A stretch of 64,000 nucleotides of DNA from Nocardia rhamnosiphila NBRC 108938 (GTDB lineage: Bacteria; Actinomycetota; Actinomycetes; Mycobacteriales; Mycobacteriaceae): assembly GCF_000720425.1 (NCBI RefSeq), contig NZ_JOAJ01000006.1, positions 1 through 64,000 of the forward strand, read 5' to 3'. The notes below the pieces were generated by a model that was not told the origin of the DNA, did not search any database, and saw only the letters and a program-made list of their open reading frames with translations. Shown here piece by piece: positions 1 through 9,755 of the stretch. Both the position numbers and the translations under genes were made by a program. Every line of letters begins with the position of its first letter. The stretch's first letter is position 1.

Positions 1-124
1 GGCCGGGGACGTCGGCGAGGGCCACTTGGGGGGCGAGGGTGGCGGGGATCGCGGCGAGGGCTCCGGCCAGCACGGTGGCGGCGGCGATTCTCTTCACGAG
101 TCCGAAGGTGCGGGCGATGGTCAT
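1..124 (-). CDS. Secreted protein, N-terminal signal peptide only (cut by window start)
   Basis: The reverse strand opens with ATG at 124 and reads 41 codons to the window edge. The N-terminus has Arg and Lys within the first 11 residues, then an Ala/Leu/Val-rich stretch (about residues 12-28) and a small-residue region ending near ALAD, which is the layout of a Sec signal peptide. A GGAG ribosome site lies about 8 bases upstream. The mature protein lies outside the window, so its function cannot be named. An inverted repeat at 150-195 sits in the promoter region. Confidence 0.7.
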   Translation of the reverse strand, partial: MTIARTFGLVKRIAAATVLAGALAAIPATLAPQVALADVPG

Positions 125-839
125 GGCGTGCTCCGTTCTGTTCCGGCGGATAGAACTTCTACGGTGAGTCAATGTATGTGGGTCCGTAGTTCTATGTGCC
201 GCTGTCTAACGGTACGGTACACGAGTGTTTGAATAAGCGTCTATGCATTTCCCACGATTGGGAACGGCTGGATCGCTCCGGGGTGCGGACTACCCCGCCG
301 GGGGCTCGCCCTGGTTCGGAGGTCGGGGTCGGTACCGCGAACACCGCCTGGGGGACGCACGGCAGCGGCTCGCCGGTCACGACCCGGGCCACGGCCTCGG
401 GATCCAGGTCATTTCCCGAAGTGGGAGCGAGCGTTTCCGGGCCCGGCGGACGGTCGCGCAGTCGGCGCAGGTTCGTCTCGCGGGAGTGTGCGTACCAGTG
501 AGGGTCCGAAAGTGCTCCGGTCTACGGCTCTTGACGACGAGTTCGATCGGCAACCGACCGGATCGGCCGATACTTGCTGGTCAACGCATTTTCCGAGGGA
601 TATTTCGGGTTGTACACGTCGCTGCCGCTGCCTCGGCGGCGTTCGGATCGACGCGGTACAGGGGCTCGGGCGCGGTCGCTTCGGTGCGCCCCCCGAACGA
701 GGGCGTCGACCGGGGGCGAGGGCGGCGCTGACCGCCCGAGACCGCGGTGGCCCCCGGCGGGTCGGTGCACAGCCCGCATCATCTTCGGCCGGCGTCATCG
801 GTCGGCGGCGGCCCTGCAGTGACCCCGCTCTGCGCCGGG
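125..839. other. Intergenic region, no convincing gene
   Basis: 715 bases between the secreted-protein start and the xfp stop. Several 80-180-codon frames are open here, as expected at this GC content, but they overlap one another on both strands, have no clear ribosome site and show no recognisable motif. Apart from the inverted repeat at 150-195 and a small palindrome at 249-264 (TTCCC, six bases, GGGAA), I see nothing in it. Confidence 0.6.
150..195. repeat. Imperfect inverted repeat upstream of the secreted-protein gene
   Basis: The left arm ATAGAACTTCTACGG (150-164) and the right arm CCGTAGTTCTAT (184-195) are reverse complements apart from a two-base insertion in the left arm. The 19-base spacer and the position 26-72 bases from the start codon suit an operator, but the regulator is unknown. 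Confidence 0.5.
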
Positions 840-3311
840 TCAGGCGACCGACGGGCCGGGCCAGCGCCAGTTCGCCACTTCGGGGATGTCCTCACCGTGC
901 TCGCGGGTCCAGGTGCGGGCCCGCAGACGTGCGTCGACCATCTGCTGGCGCAACCCCGCCGCCTGCTGCCGCAGCGCGGGCACCCGGTCGATCACATCCA
1001 TCACCAGGTGGAATCGGTCGAGGTCGTTGAGCATGACCATATCGAACGGGGTCGTGGTGGTGCCCCGTTCCTTGTACCCCCGCACATGCAGACCCGAGTG
1101 ATTGGTGCGGCGGTAGGTGAGCCGGTGGATCAGCCACGGATAACCATGGAAGGCGAAGATCACCGGGGAGTCCCGGGTGAACAGTGTGTCGAATTCGCTG
1201 TCCGATAGCCCGTGCGGATGTTCGTCGGCCGGTAGCAGCCGCATCAGATCGACCACGTTCACCACCCGTACCCGCAGCCAGGGCAGTTCCTCGCGCAGGA
1301 TCGCCGCGGCGGCCAGGGTTTCCAGGGTCGGTACGTCGCCGGCGCAGGCGAGGACCACATCGGGGGTGGTGGCCGGTTCGTCGCGATGGCCCGCCCACTC
1401 CCAGATACCGATACCGCGGGCACAGTGCAGTGCGGCATCGGTGGGCCCGAGCCAGTCCGGTTGGGGTTGTTTACCGGCCACCACCACGTTCACGTAGTGC
1501 CGCGAGCGCAGGCAGTGGTCGTACACCGAGAGCAGGGTATTCGCGTCCGGCGGCAGATACACCCGCACGATCTCGGGCTTCTTGTTCAGCACAACGTCGA
1601 GGAAACCGGGGTCCTGATGGGTGAAGCCGTTGTGGTCCTGCCGCCACACATGCGAGGACAGCAGATAGTTCAGACTCGCCAGCGGCTGCCGCCACGGCAC
1701 CGCCGCGCTCGCGTCCAGCCATTTGGCGTGCTGGTTGAACATGGCGTCCACAATGTGGACGAATGCTTCGTAGCAGGTGAAGACCCCGTGCCGGCCCGTG
1801 AGCAGATATCCCTCCAGCAGGCCCTGGCACATATGCTCGGACAACACTTCGATCACCCGGCCGGAACGATCCAACTTCTCGTCGTGAACGCCGATCTCGG
1901 CCTGCCAGTTGCGGCCGGTGACCGTGAGGATGTCCTGCAGCCGGTTGCTGGCCAGCTCGTCCGGGGCGAAGGTCAGGAAATTGTCGGGATTGCGTGCGGT
2001 GACCTCCCGCAACCAGCTGCCGAGCACCCGGGTCGCCTCGTGCGTGGTCCGGCCCGGTTCGGCGACGTCGACCGCATGACCGCGCCAGTCGGGCAGCCGC
2101 AGATCCCGCACCAGCGCGCCCCCGTTGGCCACCGGATTCGCGCTCATCCGCCGGCCACCCGCCGGGACGAGCCGGCACAGTTCCGAGACCGGGGCGCCGG
2201 TCTCGTCGAACAGCTCCTCGGGCCGGTAGGAACGTAACCATTCCTCGAGCACCGCCCGATGCGACGCGTCCTGCCGGGCGCCGGGCAACGGAACCTGATG
2301 GGCGCGGAACGTACCCTCCACCGGATCTCCGTCCACGATCGGCGGCCCGGTCCAGCCCTTCGGGGTGCGCAGCACGATCATCGGCCAGTGCGGGCGGGAG
2401 GTATCGCTGCCGTCCCGGGCGGCGCGCTGGATCTGCGCGACCCGCTCCAGGCAGGTGTCCACGGCGGCGGCCATGTCCTGATGGACCCGGGCCGGCTCGG
2501 CACCGGCGACGATCAGCGGCTCGTAACCGTAACCCCGCAGCAGCGAGACCAGCTCGTCCTCGGGAATGCGCGCCAGCAGAGTGGGATTCGCGATCTTGTA
2601 CTCGTTGAGGGCGAGGATCGGCACGACCGCGCCGTCGCGCGCCGGGTTCAGAAACTTGTTGCAATGCCAACTGCCCGCGAGCGGACCGGTTTCGGCTTCG
2701 CCGTCTCCCACCACGCAGAACACGGTGAGATCCGGGTTGTCCAGCGCGGCACCGAACGCGTGCAACAGCGAATAGCCCAGTTCGCCGCCTTCGTGGAAGG
2801 AACCCGGCGTCTCCGGCGCGCAATGGCTGGGAACCCCACCGGGAAAGGAGAACTGGGCGAACAGCGCGCGCATACCCTCGCCGTCGCGGGGCACATGGCT
2901 GTACAACTCGGAATAGGTGCCCTCGAGCCAGGCGCAGGCGTTGGGACCCGGTCCGCCGTGCCCCGGCCCGGCGACGAACACGGCGTTCAGATCGCGTGCC
3001 AGGATGGCGCGATTCGCGTGCACCCAAACCAGGTTCAGTCCCGGCACGGTGCCGAAATGGCCGAGCAGCCGGGGTTTGATGTGCTCCGGGGCCAACGGTT
3101 CGCGCACCAGGGGATTCGCCATCAGATAGATCTGCCCCACCGACAGGTAGTTGGCGGCCCGCCACCAGGCGTCGAGACATTCCAGCTCCTCGGCGGCCAA
3201 GGGGCCCGGGGCCGCCGACAGCGCATAGGGCCGGGGCGCGATGGATTCCCCACCGTGACTGCCCACATTGTCGGCACTGGTGTCCCCGCCTGCACTCGCC
3301 AACTGCGTCAT
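840..3311 (-). CDS. xfp: Xylulose-5-phosphate/fructose-6-phosphate phosphoketolase
   Basis: The 823-residue product matches thiamine-diphosphate phosphoketolases, which split xylulose 5-phosphate (or fructose 6-phosphate) with phosphate to give acetyl phosphate plus glyceraldehyde 3-phosphate (or erythrose 4-phosphate). The family signature EGGELGY is present, followed by the diphosphate-binding stretch [19 protein letters not shown]. The order is N-terminal PP domain, Pyr domain and C-terminal domain, and the length is normal for the family (about 790-825). The open frame runs upstream to 3722, but ATG at 3311 has AGGAGG nine bases ahead and begins the conserved region, so it is the start. 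No acetate kinase gene is adjacent. The cytosolic enzyme would run a phosphoketolase shunt. Confidence 0.95.
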   Translation of the reverse strand: MTQLASAGGDTSADNVGSHGGESIAPRPYALSAAPGPLAAEELECLDAWWRAANYLSVGQIYLMANPLVREPLAPEHIKPRLLGHFGTVPGLNLVWVHANRAILARDLNAVFVAGPGHGGPGPNACAWLEGTYSELYSHVPRDGEGMRALFAQFSFPGGVPSHCAPETPGSFHEGGELGYSLLHAFGAALDNPDLTVFCVVGDGEAETGPLAGSWHCNKFLNPARDGAVVPILALNEYKIANPTLLARIPEDELVSLLRGYGYEPLIVAGAEPARVHQDMAAAVDTCLERVAQIQRAARDGSDTSRPHWPMIVLRTPKGWTGPPIVDGDPVEGTFRAHQVPLPGARQDASHRAVLEEWLRSYRPEELFDETGAPVSELCRLVPAGGRRMSANPVANGGALVRDLRLPDWRGHAVDVAEPGRTTHEATRVLGSWLREVTARNPDNFLTFAPDELASNRLQDILTVTGRNWQAEIGVHDEKLDRSGRVIEVLSEHMCQGLLEGYLLTGRHGVFTCYEAFVHIVDAMFNQHAKWLDASAAVPWRQPLASLNYLLSSHVWRQDHNGFTHQDPGFLDVVLNKKPEIVRVYLPPDANTLLSVYDHCLRSRHYVNVVVAGKQPQPDWLGPTDAALHCARGIGIWEWAGHRDEPATTPDVVLACAGDVPTLETLAAAAILREELPWLRVRVVNVVDLMRLLPADEHPHGLSDSEFDTLFTRDSPVIFAFHGYPWLIHRLTYRRTNHSGLHVRGYKERGTTTTPFDMVMLNDLDRFHLVMDVIDRVPALRQQAAGLRQQMVDARLRARTWTREHGEDIPEVANWRWPGPSVA

Positions 3312-3712
3312 ACGCCTAACCTCCTGGAGGTCGTGGTCGCGCCGGGCTACCGCACCCCGAGTGCGGACTGCCACCACGATAGCTGGAGGTGTGCCACACT
3401 GCCCTCGGTTCGCCGATGGCGACCGGCGGAAATTCTTCGCTCCAGCCCACGCCTTACCCATATGGCGGGATGGAAACCGGTGTCCGCGCCGGGGACCCGG
3501 TGCTCGGGCGGTCCGCGGCGATTCCGGACGTCGGTCGCGGACCGATGCGACCGGCACCGGCGTGAGCGCTATTCGGGGCGGTGGGTACCGAACCGGAGAT
3601 CCGCATACCGATCGCCGCCACCCGCGGCCGGGACGGCTCCGTGCCGACGACGCGGGGAGGTGCCGCGATATCGCCGGGCCGCTCGTTCGAGGCCGGCGGT
3701 AGGGTGCGGCAC
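3312..3712. other. Divergent intergenic region between xfp and the FKBP lipoprotein gene
   Basis: 401 bases that must hold promoters for both flanking genes. The xfp ribosome site is at its left end and the likely leaderless promoter of the FKBP gene at its right end. Frames of both genes stay open across it, but without start signals or family similarity. No RNA gene is seen. Confidence 0.6.
3700..3705 (+). promoter_or_regulatory. Candidate -10 box for a leaderless FKBP transcript
   Basis: TAGGGT fits TANNNT and ends seven bases before the ATG at 3713, so transcription would begin at or next to the start codon. No good ribosome site precedes that ATG, which supports a leaderless message. 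No -35 box is obvious. Confidence 0.5.
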
Positions 3713-4288
3713 ATGCAGACAATCGGCAGGATCCTCGCTGTCACCGCCGTCGCCGCGGCCGCTCTCGGCCTCGGCGGATGCGGCTCCGACGACTCCGGCG
3801 GCACCGCGACCACCTCCACGGCGGCCGATTCGTCCGCCGCTCCGGGGCAGGCCGCGCCCGCCGAATCGAAGGGCCGCGAATGCACGGCCGGCGATATCGA
3901 TGTCCAGGGTGGGTTCGGCGAGGTCCCGCAGATCACCCTCCCCGACGACTGTGACCCGCCGAAACAACTCGTGACCAAGGACCTGGTGCCCGGCGCGGGC
4001 CCCGGCGCCGCACCCGGACAGCAACTGACCATGAACTACGCCCTGGTCACCTGGTCGGACAAGCAGAAACTGGACTCCTCGTTCGACCGCGGCGAACCCT
4101 TCGAACTCACCCTCGGCGACGGTATGGTCATCCCCGGGTGGGAACAGGGCCTCGAAGGCGTCCAGCAGGGTGCCCGCCGGTTGCTGATCATTCCGCCCGA
4201 TCTGGGCTACGGTGCGGGCGGCAACGGAGTGAAGCCGAACGAGACGCTGGTCTTCGTCACCGACGCCGTATCCGTCCCCCAGGGATGA
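3713..4288 (+). CDS. FKBP-type peptidyl-prolyl isomerase, lipoprotein
   Basis: 191 residues. The N-terminus is a lipoprotein signal peptide with lipobox LGGC (Cys23), so the mature protein should be anchored to the outer face of the membrane. A Ser/Thr/Ala-rich linker follows. From about residue 80 to the end lies an FKBP domain with typical segments ([42 protein letters not shown]), which catalyses cis-trans isomerisation of prolyl bonds in exported proteins. The frame is open upstream to 3581, but ATG 3713 starts the signal peptide and follows a TANNNT box by seven bases. The likely job is folding help outside the membrane. Confidence 0.88.
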   Translation: MQTIGRILAVTAVAAAALGLGGCGSDDSGGTATTSTAADSSAAPGQAAPAESKGRECTAGDIDVQGGFGEVPQITLPDDCDPPKQLVTKDLVPGAGPGAAPGQQLTMNYALVTWSDKQKLDSSFDRGEPFELTLGDGMVIPGWEQGLEGVQQGARRLLIIPPDLGYGAGGNGVKPNETLVFVTDAVSVPQG

Positions 4289-4363
4289 GGTGCTGAGGTT
4301 CGGCATTCGACGGCTCCCTGGATGATCGGGTCATCGCTTGGAGCCTCGCCCCGGTCTGGAGCA

Positions 4364-4490
4364 TGAGTGGTCGGCCGTTCACGGATCGGCGACCATCGAG
4401 CACTTTCCGTGGCCGAGCCCATCCGGGCCGGTCGAGGTGCACGTTGGCGGACACTTTCCGTCTATTCCGAATGGTGGTCGGGGCCCGCCT
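4364..4490 (+). repeat. GC-rich intergenic repeat, copy R1
   Basis: This stretch aligns by eye over about 125 bases with 26716-26838 (copy R3), sharing the exact 12-mer GGTCGGCCGTTC and the blocks GGGCCGG, ACGT and ATTCCG in the same order. A shorter inverted relative is at 6395-6460 (R2). It is not coding in any obvious frame. Confidence 0.6.
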
Positions 4491-4632
4491 CCGGTTCTGG
4501 AGCGACAGAGCGAAGGAGCGCAGCGACTGAGCGCCGGAGTGAAGAACCGGGGTCACAGGGCCCCGACCCGCGGCCCCGGAGGCGCCGCCATCAAACACAG
4601 CACCGGGCTGCAGCGCACGTGACCCGGTCAAC

Positions 4633-4638
4633 TACCCT
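4633..4638 (+). promoter_or_regulatory. Candidate -10 box upstream of tig
   Basis: TACCCT fits TANNNT and ends seven bases before an ATG at 4646. That ATG opens a six-codon ORF (MRIPGA, stop at 4664-4666). It could be the tig promoter with a leader of about 165 bases. No clear -35 box is visible. Confidence 0.35.
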
Positions 4639-4811
4639 GGTCGGGATGCGTATCCCGGGCGCGTGAAACCGCAGGTGCTCGCCGCTTCGGACGGTACGCC
4701 GAGGGTGCGTACCCGCGCGCCGTCGCCAGACCACGCGCCATCACCCGGCCACCAGCACGGATATCGTGCGGGGTCGGCGAACACGAACCGACGAGAACAA
4801 GGAGCATGTCC

Positions 4812-6197
4812 GTGAAGAGCACCGTCGAGCAGCTGAGCCCGACCCGGGTCCGGATCAATGTCGAGGTGCCCTTCGAGGAGCTGAAGCCGGACTTCGATCG
4901 CGCCTACAAGGCCCTGGCCAAGCAGGTGCGCATTCCCGGCTTCCGTCCGGGTAAGGCGCCGGCCAAGCTGCTCGAGGCGCGCCTGGGCCGCGGTGCGGTT
5001 CTGGAGCAGGTCGTCAACGACGCCCTGCCCGGCCGCTACAGCGAGGCCGTCACCACCACCGAGGTCAAGGTCATCGGGCAGCCGGAGATCGAGATCACCA
5101 AGATCGAGGACGGTCAGGAGCTGGCCTTCACCGCCGAGGTGGATGTCCGGCCGGAGATCGCCCTGCCCGAGGACTACAGCACCATCGCCGTCACCGTGGA
5201 CGCCATCGAGATCACCGATGCCGATATCGATGAGCAGCTGCAGTCGCTGCGCCAGCGTTTCGGCACACTCACCGGCGTCGAACGCCCGGTCCAGGACGGC
5301 GATTTCGTCTCCATCGACCTGTCCGCCACCGTCGACGGCGAGGAGGTGCCGGAGGCCGCGACCACCGGTCTGTCGCACGAGGTCGGTTCCGGTCAGCTCA
5401 TCGAGGGACTGGACGAGACCCTGATCGGGATGTCGGCCGAGGAGTCCAAGGAGTTCACCTCGACCCTGGTCGCCGGTGAGCACGCCGGCCGGGAAGCCGC
5501 CATCACGGTGACCCTCGGCTCGGTCAAGGAGCGTGAGCTGCCCGAGGCGGACGACGAATTCGCCCAGCTCGCCAGCGAATTCGACACCATCGACGAGCTG
5601 AAGGCCGATCTGCGGTCCCGCGTCGAGCGGGTCAAGAAGGTGCAGCAGGCCGGCGATATCCGCGACAAGGTGCTCGAGCAGCTGCTCGAGAGCGTCGAGG
5701 TGCCGCTGCCCGAGGCCGTGGTGAAGGCCGAGATCGACGCCGTCGAGCACGACGCGATCCACGGCTTCGACCACGACGAGGCCAAGTTCGCCGAGGCGCT
5801 GGAGGCCCAGGGCTCGAGCCGCGAGGAGTTCGACGCCGATACCAAGGAGGCCGCCGAGAAATCGGTGAAGACCCAGCTGCTGCTGGACGCGGTCGCCGAG
5901 GCCGAAGGCACCCAGGTAGGCCAGGAAGAGCTCACCGAGCGGATCCTGTTCCAGGCCCAGCGCTACGGGATGGCGCCCGAGCAGTTCATCCAGCAGGTGC
6001 AGCAGGCCGGCCAGCTCGGCGCCGTTTTCGCCGATGTCCGCCGCGGCAAGGCTCTGGCCGAGGTCGTCGGCAAGGTGACGGTCACCGATTCCGAGGGCAA
6101 CAAGGTCGACACCGACGAAATGTTCGGTACCGCCAAGGAATCCGACGCCGCCGATGAGGCGACCGCCGAAGAGCCGGCCGCCACCGACGCGGAGTAA
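4812..6197 (+). CDS. tig: Trigger factor, ribosome-bound chaperone and prolyl isomerase
   Basis: 461 residues. The N-terminal ribosome-binding domain carries the signature GFRPGKAP (residues 43-50), the FKBP-like isomerase domain spans about 155-245, and the helical chaperone arms follow to an acidic C-terminus. It binds the exit tunnel and shields nascent chains. I chose GTG 4812 rather than ATG 4806: the AAGGAG site at 4799-4804 is one base from the ATG but seven from the GTG, and known mycobacterial trigger factors begin with the equivalent of [19 protein letters not shown]. The gene leads the tig-clpP1-clpP2-clpX block, the usual order in bacteria, although 450 bases separate it from clpP1. 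Confidence 0.95.
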   Translation: MKSTVEQLSPTRVRINVEVPFEELKPDFDRAYKALAKQVRIPGFRPGKAPAKLLEARLGRGAVLEQVVNDALPGRYSEAVTTTEVKVIGQPEIEITKIEDGQELAFTAEVDVRPEIALPEDYSTIAVTVDAIEITDADIDEQLQSLRQRFGTLTGVERPVQDGDFVSIDLSATVDGEEVPEAATTGLSHEVGSGQLIEGLDETLIGMSAEESKEFTSTLVAGEHAGREAAITVTLGSVKERELPEADDEFAQLASEFDTIDELKADLRSRVERVKKVQQAGDIRDKVLEQLLESVEVPLPEAVVKAEIDAVEHDAIHGFDHDEAKFAEALEAQGSSREEFDADTKEAAEKSVKTQLLLDAVAEAEGTQVGQEELTERILFQAQRYGMAPEQFIQQVQQAGQLGAVFADVRRGKALAEVVGKVTVTDSEGNKVDTDEMFGTAKESDAADEATAEEPAATDAE

Positions 6198-6645
6198 TCC
6201 ACGCGAGTGCGGGTAGAAAGCCCTGAGGTCTAGGTGGTGTTGGCAATCCGGAGACAGAAGATCGACGATCGCTGTCCCCGGTGCGTCCACATCCGAGCAC
6301 TCAGGGCTTCTGCGTTCGGCGAGGGCGCTCCAGGGTCCGCCACGCGAAGCATCGCCCCGGTGCCGAGTTCGGCGAGGCCGCCCAAGGGTTGCGGCCCGTC
6401 CCGCCCCTTTGCCGAAGGTGCTCGACGGCCGCACCCGCGGACGGCCGACCGCACATCGCATGCGCCGAAGGCGCGAGTCTCGGGCACGCGACAGCGGGAC
6501 CAAGGGCGACGCAACCCCCGCGCCGCCGGAGGCGGCGCCATGTTATTGCGCTCTGAGCGAATCAAGGTGGTACCGGGAGTTCGGTGCCGCCCTGCTTCGT
6601 TAATGTTTGTGACAGCAACGAGCCGGCGAGAGAAGGCAGGTATCC
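6198..6645. other. Intergenic region between tig and clpP1, with repeat copy R2
   Basis: 448 bases without a convincing gene. It holds repeat copy R2 in inverted orientation, small GC-rich hairpins (for example GCGCC, GAAG, GGCGC at 6463-6476) and the clpP1 promoter region. TAATGT at 6601-6606, about 45 bases before the start codon, is a possible -10 box. Long frames on both strands only read through repetitive GC-rich DNA. Confidence 0.55.
6395..6460 (-). repeat. GC-rich intergenic repeat, copy R2 (inverted)
   Basis: Read on the minus strand, the stretch with GTGCGGTCGGCCGTCC and then GAGCACCTTCGG aligns with R1 (GAGTGGTCGGCCGTTC, then GAGCACTTTCCG) and R3 (GTGCGGTCGGCCGTTC, then AAGCACCGG). 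Only this core is clearly shared, so R2 is shorter or more diverged. Confidence 0.5.
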
Positions 6646-7260
6646 GTGACAATCAATCAAGCCGAGGTCATGACAGCTCCGACCGCTGGGCTCAATCTCA
6701 GCGATTCGGTGTACGAGCGCCTGCTGCGTGAGCGCATCATTTTTCTCGGCACCCAGGTCGACGACGACATCGCGAACAAGATCTGTGCGCAGATCCTGCT
6801 GTTGTCCGCGGAGGACCCGACCAAAGATATTTCGCTCTACATCAACTCGCCGGGCGGGTCGGTGAACGCCGGTATGGCGATCTACGACACCATGCAGTAC
6901 GCCGAATGCGATATCGCGACCACCGCGATGGGCCTGGCCGCGTCCATGGGGCAGTTCCTGCTGACCGCGGGTGCGCCGGGAAAGCGTTTCGCGCTGCCGC
7001 ACACCCGGATCATGATGCACCAGCCGTCGGCCGGTATCGGTGGTTCGGCCGCGGATATCGCGATCATGGCCGAGCAGTTCGCATACACCAAGCGTGAGCT
7101 CAACGAGTTGCAGGCGATGCACACCGGTAAGCCGGTGGAGCAGATCAACGCCGACGCCGACCGCGATCGCTGGTTCACGCCCGATCAGGCGCTGGAGTAC
7201 GGCTTCATCGACCGCGTGATCACGAATGCGCGCCAGGCGGGCGGCACGGGCAGCAACTAG
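6646..7260 (+). CDS. clpP1: ATP-dependent Clp protease proteolytic subunit 1
   Basis: 204 residues of a ClpP serine peptidase with catalytic Ser100 (in AASMGQF), His125 (in MMHQP) and Asp174 (in DRDRW), equivalent to Ser97, His122 and Asp171 of E. coli ClpP. In actinobacteria ClpP1 and ClpP2 each form a heptamer, and the mixed tetradecamer is the active form with ClpX or ClpC. GTG 6646 follows a GAAGG-type ribosome site. The clpP2 start is 88 bases downstream in the same direction, so the two are likely co-transcribed. The product acts in cytosolic degradation of tagged and regulatory proteins. Confidence 0.95.
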   Translation: MTINQAEVMTAPTAGLNLSDSVYERLLRERIIFLGTQVDDDIANKICAQILLLSAEDPTKDISLYINSPGGSVNAGMAIYDTMQYAECDIATTAMGLAASMGQFLLTAGAPGKRFALPHTRIMMHQPSAGIGGSAADIAIMAEQFAYTKRELNELQAMHTGKPVEQINADADRDRWFTPDQALEYGFIDRVITNARQAGGTGSN

Positions 7261-7348
7261 GGCGTTGTCGGCGACGCCGGGCCGGATGACCGGCCGGTGT
7301 TCGCGAATCCGTCCAGCGGACAGCTCACTCACAGACTTGGAGACGAAT

Positions 7349-8014
7349 ATGGCCAATCCGATCGATTCTCGTGGCCTCGGCGGTATCGCCCCGGCGGGCC
7401 CACAGTCGCGCTACATCCTGCCGTCGTTCATCGAGCATTCGAGTTTCGGCGTCAAGGAATCCAACCCGTACAACAAGCTGTTCGAGGAGCGCATCATCTT
7501 CCTCGGCGTGCAGGTCGACGATGCGTCGGCGAACGACATCATGGCGCAGCTGCTGGTGCTCGAATCGCTGGATCCCGACCGCGATATCACCATGTACATC
7601 AATTCGCCGGGTGGTTCGTTCACCTCGCTGATGGCCATCTACGACACCATGCAGTACGTGCGCGCCGATGTCGCGACCGTCTGCCTCGGCCAGGCGGCTT
7701 CGGCGGCGGCGGTGCTGCTGGCGGCGGGGACCCCGGGTAAGCGGGCCTGCCTGCCGAACGCCCGCGTGCTGATCCATCAGCCGTCGGTGGAGGGCGGTAT
7801 CCAGGGCCAGGTGTCGGATCTGGAGATCCAGGCCGCCGAGATCGAGCGGATGCGCCGGTTGATGGAGACCACCCTGGCCCGGCACACGGGTAAGGACGCC
7901 GAGGTCATCCGTAGGGACACCGACCGCGACAAGATCCTGACGGCCGAGGATGCCAAGGAATACGGGATCATCGATACGGTGTTCGATTACCGCAAGCTCA
8001 GCGCCCAGAAGTGA
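7349..8014 (+). CDS. clpP2: ATP-dependent Clp protease proteolytic subunit 2
   Basis: 221 residues of the ClpP family with catalytic Ser118 (GQAAS), His143 (LIHQP) and Asp194 (DTDRD). The N-terminal extension before the core (ending [19 protein letters not shown]) is longer than in ClpP1, as in other actinobacterial ClpP2 proteins. The frame is open upstream to 7226, but ATG 7349 has TTGGAGA about eight bases ahead. It pairs with ClpP1 to form the mixed peptidase. A gap of 360 bases, not a tight operon junction, separates it from clpX. Confidence 0.95.
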   Translation: MANPIDSRGLGGIAPAGPQSRYILPSFIEHSSFGVKESNPYNKLFEERIIFLGVQVDDASANDIMAQLLVLESLDPDRDITMYINSPGGSFTSLMAIYDTMQYVRADVATVCLGQAASAAAVLLAAGTPGKRACLPNARVLIHQPSVEGGIQGQVSDLEIQAAEIERMRRLMETTLARHTGKDAEVIRRDTDRDKILTAEDAKEYGIIDTVFDYRKLSAQK

Positions 8015-8374
8015 GGCGCCTCCGGATCCGGCGCGCCGTGTGAACGGAACGCCGGACCGGCCGGGCGGCGGGGCCCGGGCCAGGTGGATTCCCGCTGCGG
8101 CGTCGCGACACACCCCGGATGGTTCGGTATCCGGAAAATGTGCCGTGACGCGGTATCCGCGTGAATCCCCGCACAACCGCGACGAGAAACCTGCCCGAGT
8201 TGTCGACCTCCATCGCACACACCGGGTACGGTCAAACCCAGGGACCTTTGTTCCCGGTTGACAGCACCGCCCTTCGATCCGGGTGATCGAGCCGGATTCG
8301 TTCCACCGCAGGCGGCGGTCGGCTGGAAGCTGGACGGATGGTTGCACGCGAACAAGGAAGTAGGGACCCACGAG
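8015..8374. other. Intergenic region between clpP2 and clpX, with possible clpX control signals
   Basis: 360 bases with no convincing gene. Near the clpX end it holds TTGACA (8258-8263), which could be a -35 box, and an inverted repeat TCGATC, five bases, GATCGA (8274-8290). No good -10 box is found at the expected distance, so the promoter call is weak. The clpX frame extends into this region to 8258 without a better start. Confidence 0.45.
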
Positions 8375-9655
8375 ATGGCGCGCATCGGCGACGGCGGCGA
8401 TCTGCTCAAATGCTCGTTCTGCGGAAAGAGCCAGAAGCAGGTCAAGAAGCTCATTGCGGGACCAGGGGTGTACATCTGCGACGAGTGCATCGATCTGTGC
8501 AACGAGATCATCGAGGAGGAGCTGGCCGAGTCCAGCGAGGTCAAACTCGATGAGTTGCCCAAACCCGCGGAGATCCGGGATTTCCTGGAGAACTACGTGA
8601 TCGGGCAGGACACGGCCAAGCGCACGCTGGCGGTCGCTGTGTACAACCATTACAAGCGTATTCAGGCCGGCGACAAGGGCCGTGACGCGCGCGGGGAAAG
8701 CGTCGAGCTGGCGAAGTCCAATATTCTGATGCTCGGCCCCACCGGTTGCGGGAAGACCTATCTGGCACAGACGCTGGCGAAAATGCTGAATGTGCCGTTC
8801 GCGATCGCCGATGCCACCGCGCTCACCGAAGCCGGTTATGTCGGTGAGGACGTCGAGAACATTCTCCTCAAACTCATCCAGGCCGCCGATTACGACGTGA
8901 AGCGCGCCGAGACCGGGATCATCTATATCGACGAGGTCGACAAGATCGCGCGCAAGAGCGAGAACCCGTCGATCACGCGTGATGTCTCGGGCGAGGGTGT
9001 GCAGCAGGCGTTGCTGAAAATCCTGGAGGGAACTCAGGCGAGTGTGCCGCCGCAGGGTGGGCGCAAGCATCCGCACCAGGAGTTCATCCAGATCGATACC
9101 ACCAATGTGCTGTTCATCGTGGCGGGCGCGTTCGCCGGTCTGGAGAAGATCATCTCCGACCGCACCGGGCACCGCGGGATCGGATTCGGCGCCGAGGTGC
9201 GGTCCAAGGCCGAGATCGACACCACCGATCATTTCGCCGAGGTGATGCCGGAGGATCTGATCAAGTTCGGTCTCATCCCCGAGTTCATCGGCCGGTTGCC
9301 GGTGGTGGCGTCGGTGACGAACCTGGACAAGGATTCCCTGGTCAAGATCCTGTCCGAACCCAAGAACGCGCTGGTCAAGCAGTACATCCGGCTGTTCGAG
9401 ATGGACGGCGTGGATCTGGAATTCACCCGGGACGCGCTCGAGGCCGTGGCCGATCAGGCCATTCTGCGCGGTACCGGCGCCCGCGGGCTGCGCGCGATCA
9501 TGGAGGAAGTACTCCAGCAGGTCATGTTCGATATCCCGAGCCGGGACGATGTGGCCAAGGTCGTCGTCGACGCGGATACGGTGAACGACAATGTGCTGCC
9601 CACCATCGTGCCGCGTAAGCGGGAGCGTCCGGAGCGCCGCGACAAGTCGGCCTGA
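8375..9655 (+). CDS. clpX: ATP-dependent Clp protease ATP-binding subunit ClpX
   Basis: 426 residues. The N-terminal zinc-binding domain has Cys13, Cys16, Cys35 and Cys38. The AAA+ domain follows with Walker A GPTGCGKT (121-128), Walker B IYIDE (183-187), the ISRD-like element and the RGIGFGAEV pore-loop region, then the C-terminal D2-small domain with the GARGLR sensor-2 motif. ClpX unfolds tagged substrates and feeds them to ClpP1P2 in the cytosol. ATG 8375 begins the usual [20 protein letters not shown]-terminus, with TAGGGA eight bases ahead. Genes clpP1, clpP2 and clpX share a strand and work as one protease. Confidence 0.96.
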   Translation: MARIGDGGDLLKCSFCGKSQKQVKKLIAGPGVYICDECIDLCNEIIEEELAESSEVKLDELPKPAEIRDFLENYVIGQDTAKRTLAVAVYNHYKRIQAGDKGRDARGESVELAKSNILMLGPTGCGKTYLAQTLAKMLNVPFAIADATALTEAGYVGEDVENILLKLIQAADYDVKRAETGIIYIDEVDKIARKSENPSITRDVSGEGVQQALLKILEGTQASVPPQGGRKHPHQEFIQIDTTNVLFIVAGAFAGLEKIISDRTGHRGIGFGAEVRSKAEIDTTDHFAEVMPEDLIKFGLIPEFIGRLPVVASVTNLDKDSLVKILSEPKNALVKQYIRLFEMDGVDLEFTRDALEAVADQAILRGTGARGLRAIMEEVLQQVMFDIPSRDDVAKVVVDADTVNDNVLPTIVPRKRERPERRDKSA

Positions 9656-9755
9656 GGCCCGCGCAGCCGCTCCGATACGCGACCGGGGTCGGCCCGGCGC
9701 CGGCCCGCAGTACTCTCGGTGACCCCTCGGCATTCGTGCGATGGAGGAGCAGGTC

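Larger units (their letters stand above)
4289..4811. other. Intergenic region upstream of tig, with a GC-rich repeat copy
   Basis: 523 bases with no convincing gene. It contains repeat copy R1 (4364-4490), a GAGCG-rich stretch near 4500-4540 of the kind common in nocardial intergenic DNA, a GC-rich palindromic patch near 4560-4590 and a candidate promoter at 4633-4638. A minus-strand frame at 4257-4631 is open, but it only reads through the repeat. Confidence 0.6.

Noticed and set aside
488..1030. 180-codon plus-strand frame across the xfp 3' end
   Set aside because: It overlaps xfp, has no ribosome site and gives an Arg/Gly/Pro-rich product without known motifs.
3312..3722. Upstream extension of xfp to 3722
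   Set aside because: The extra 137 residues are Arg/Pro-rich and unlike the family, and AGGAGG lies right before ATG 3311.
4494..4545. GAGCG-rich stretch considered as a CRISPR-like or iterated repeat
   Set aside because: The short units are irregular and without spacers; similar patches are common in nocardial intergenic DNA.
4806..4811. ATG 4806 as the tig start
   Set aside because: It is one base from the AAGGAG site, too close to be used; GTG 4812 has proper spacing and matches the family N-terminus.
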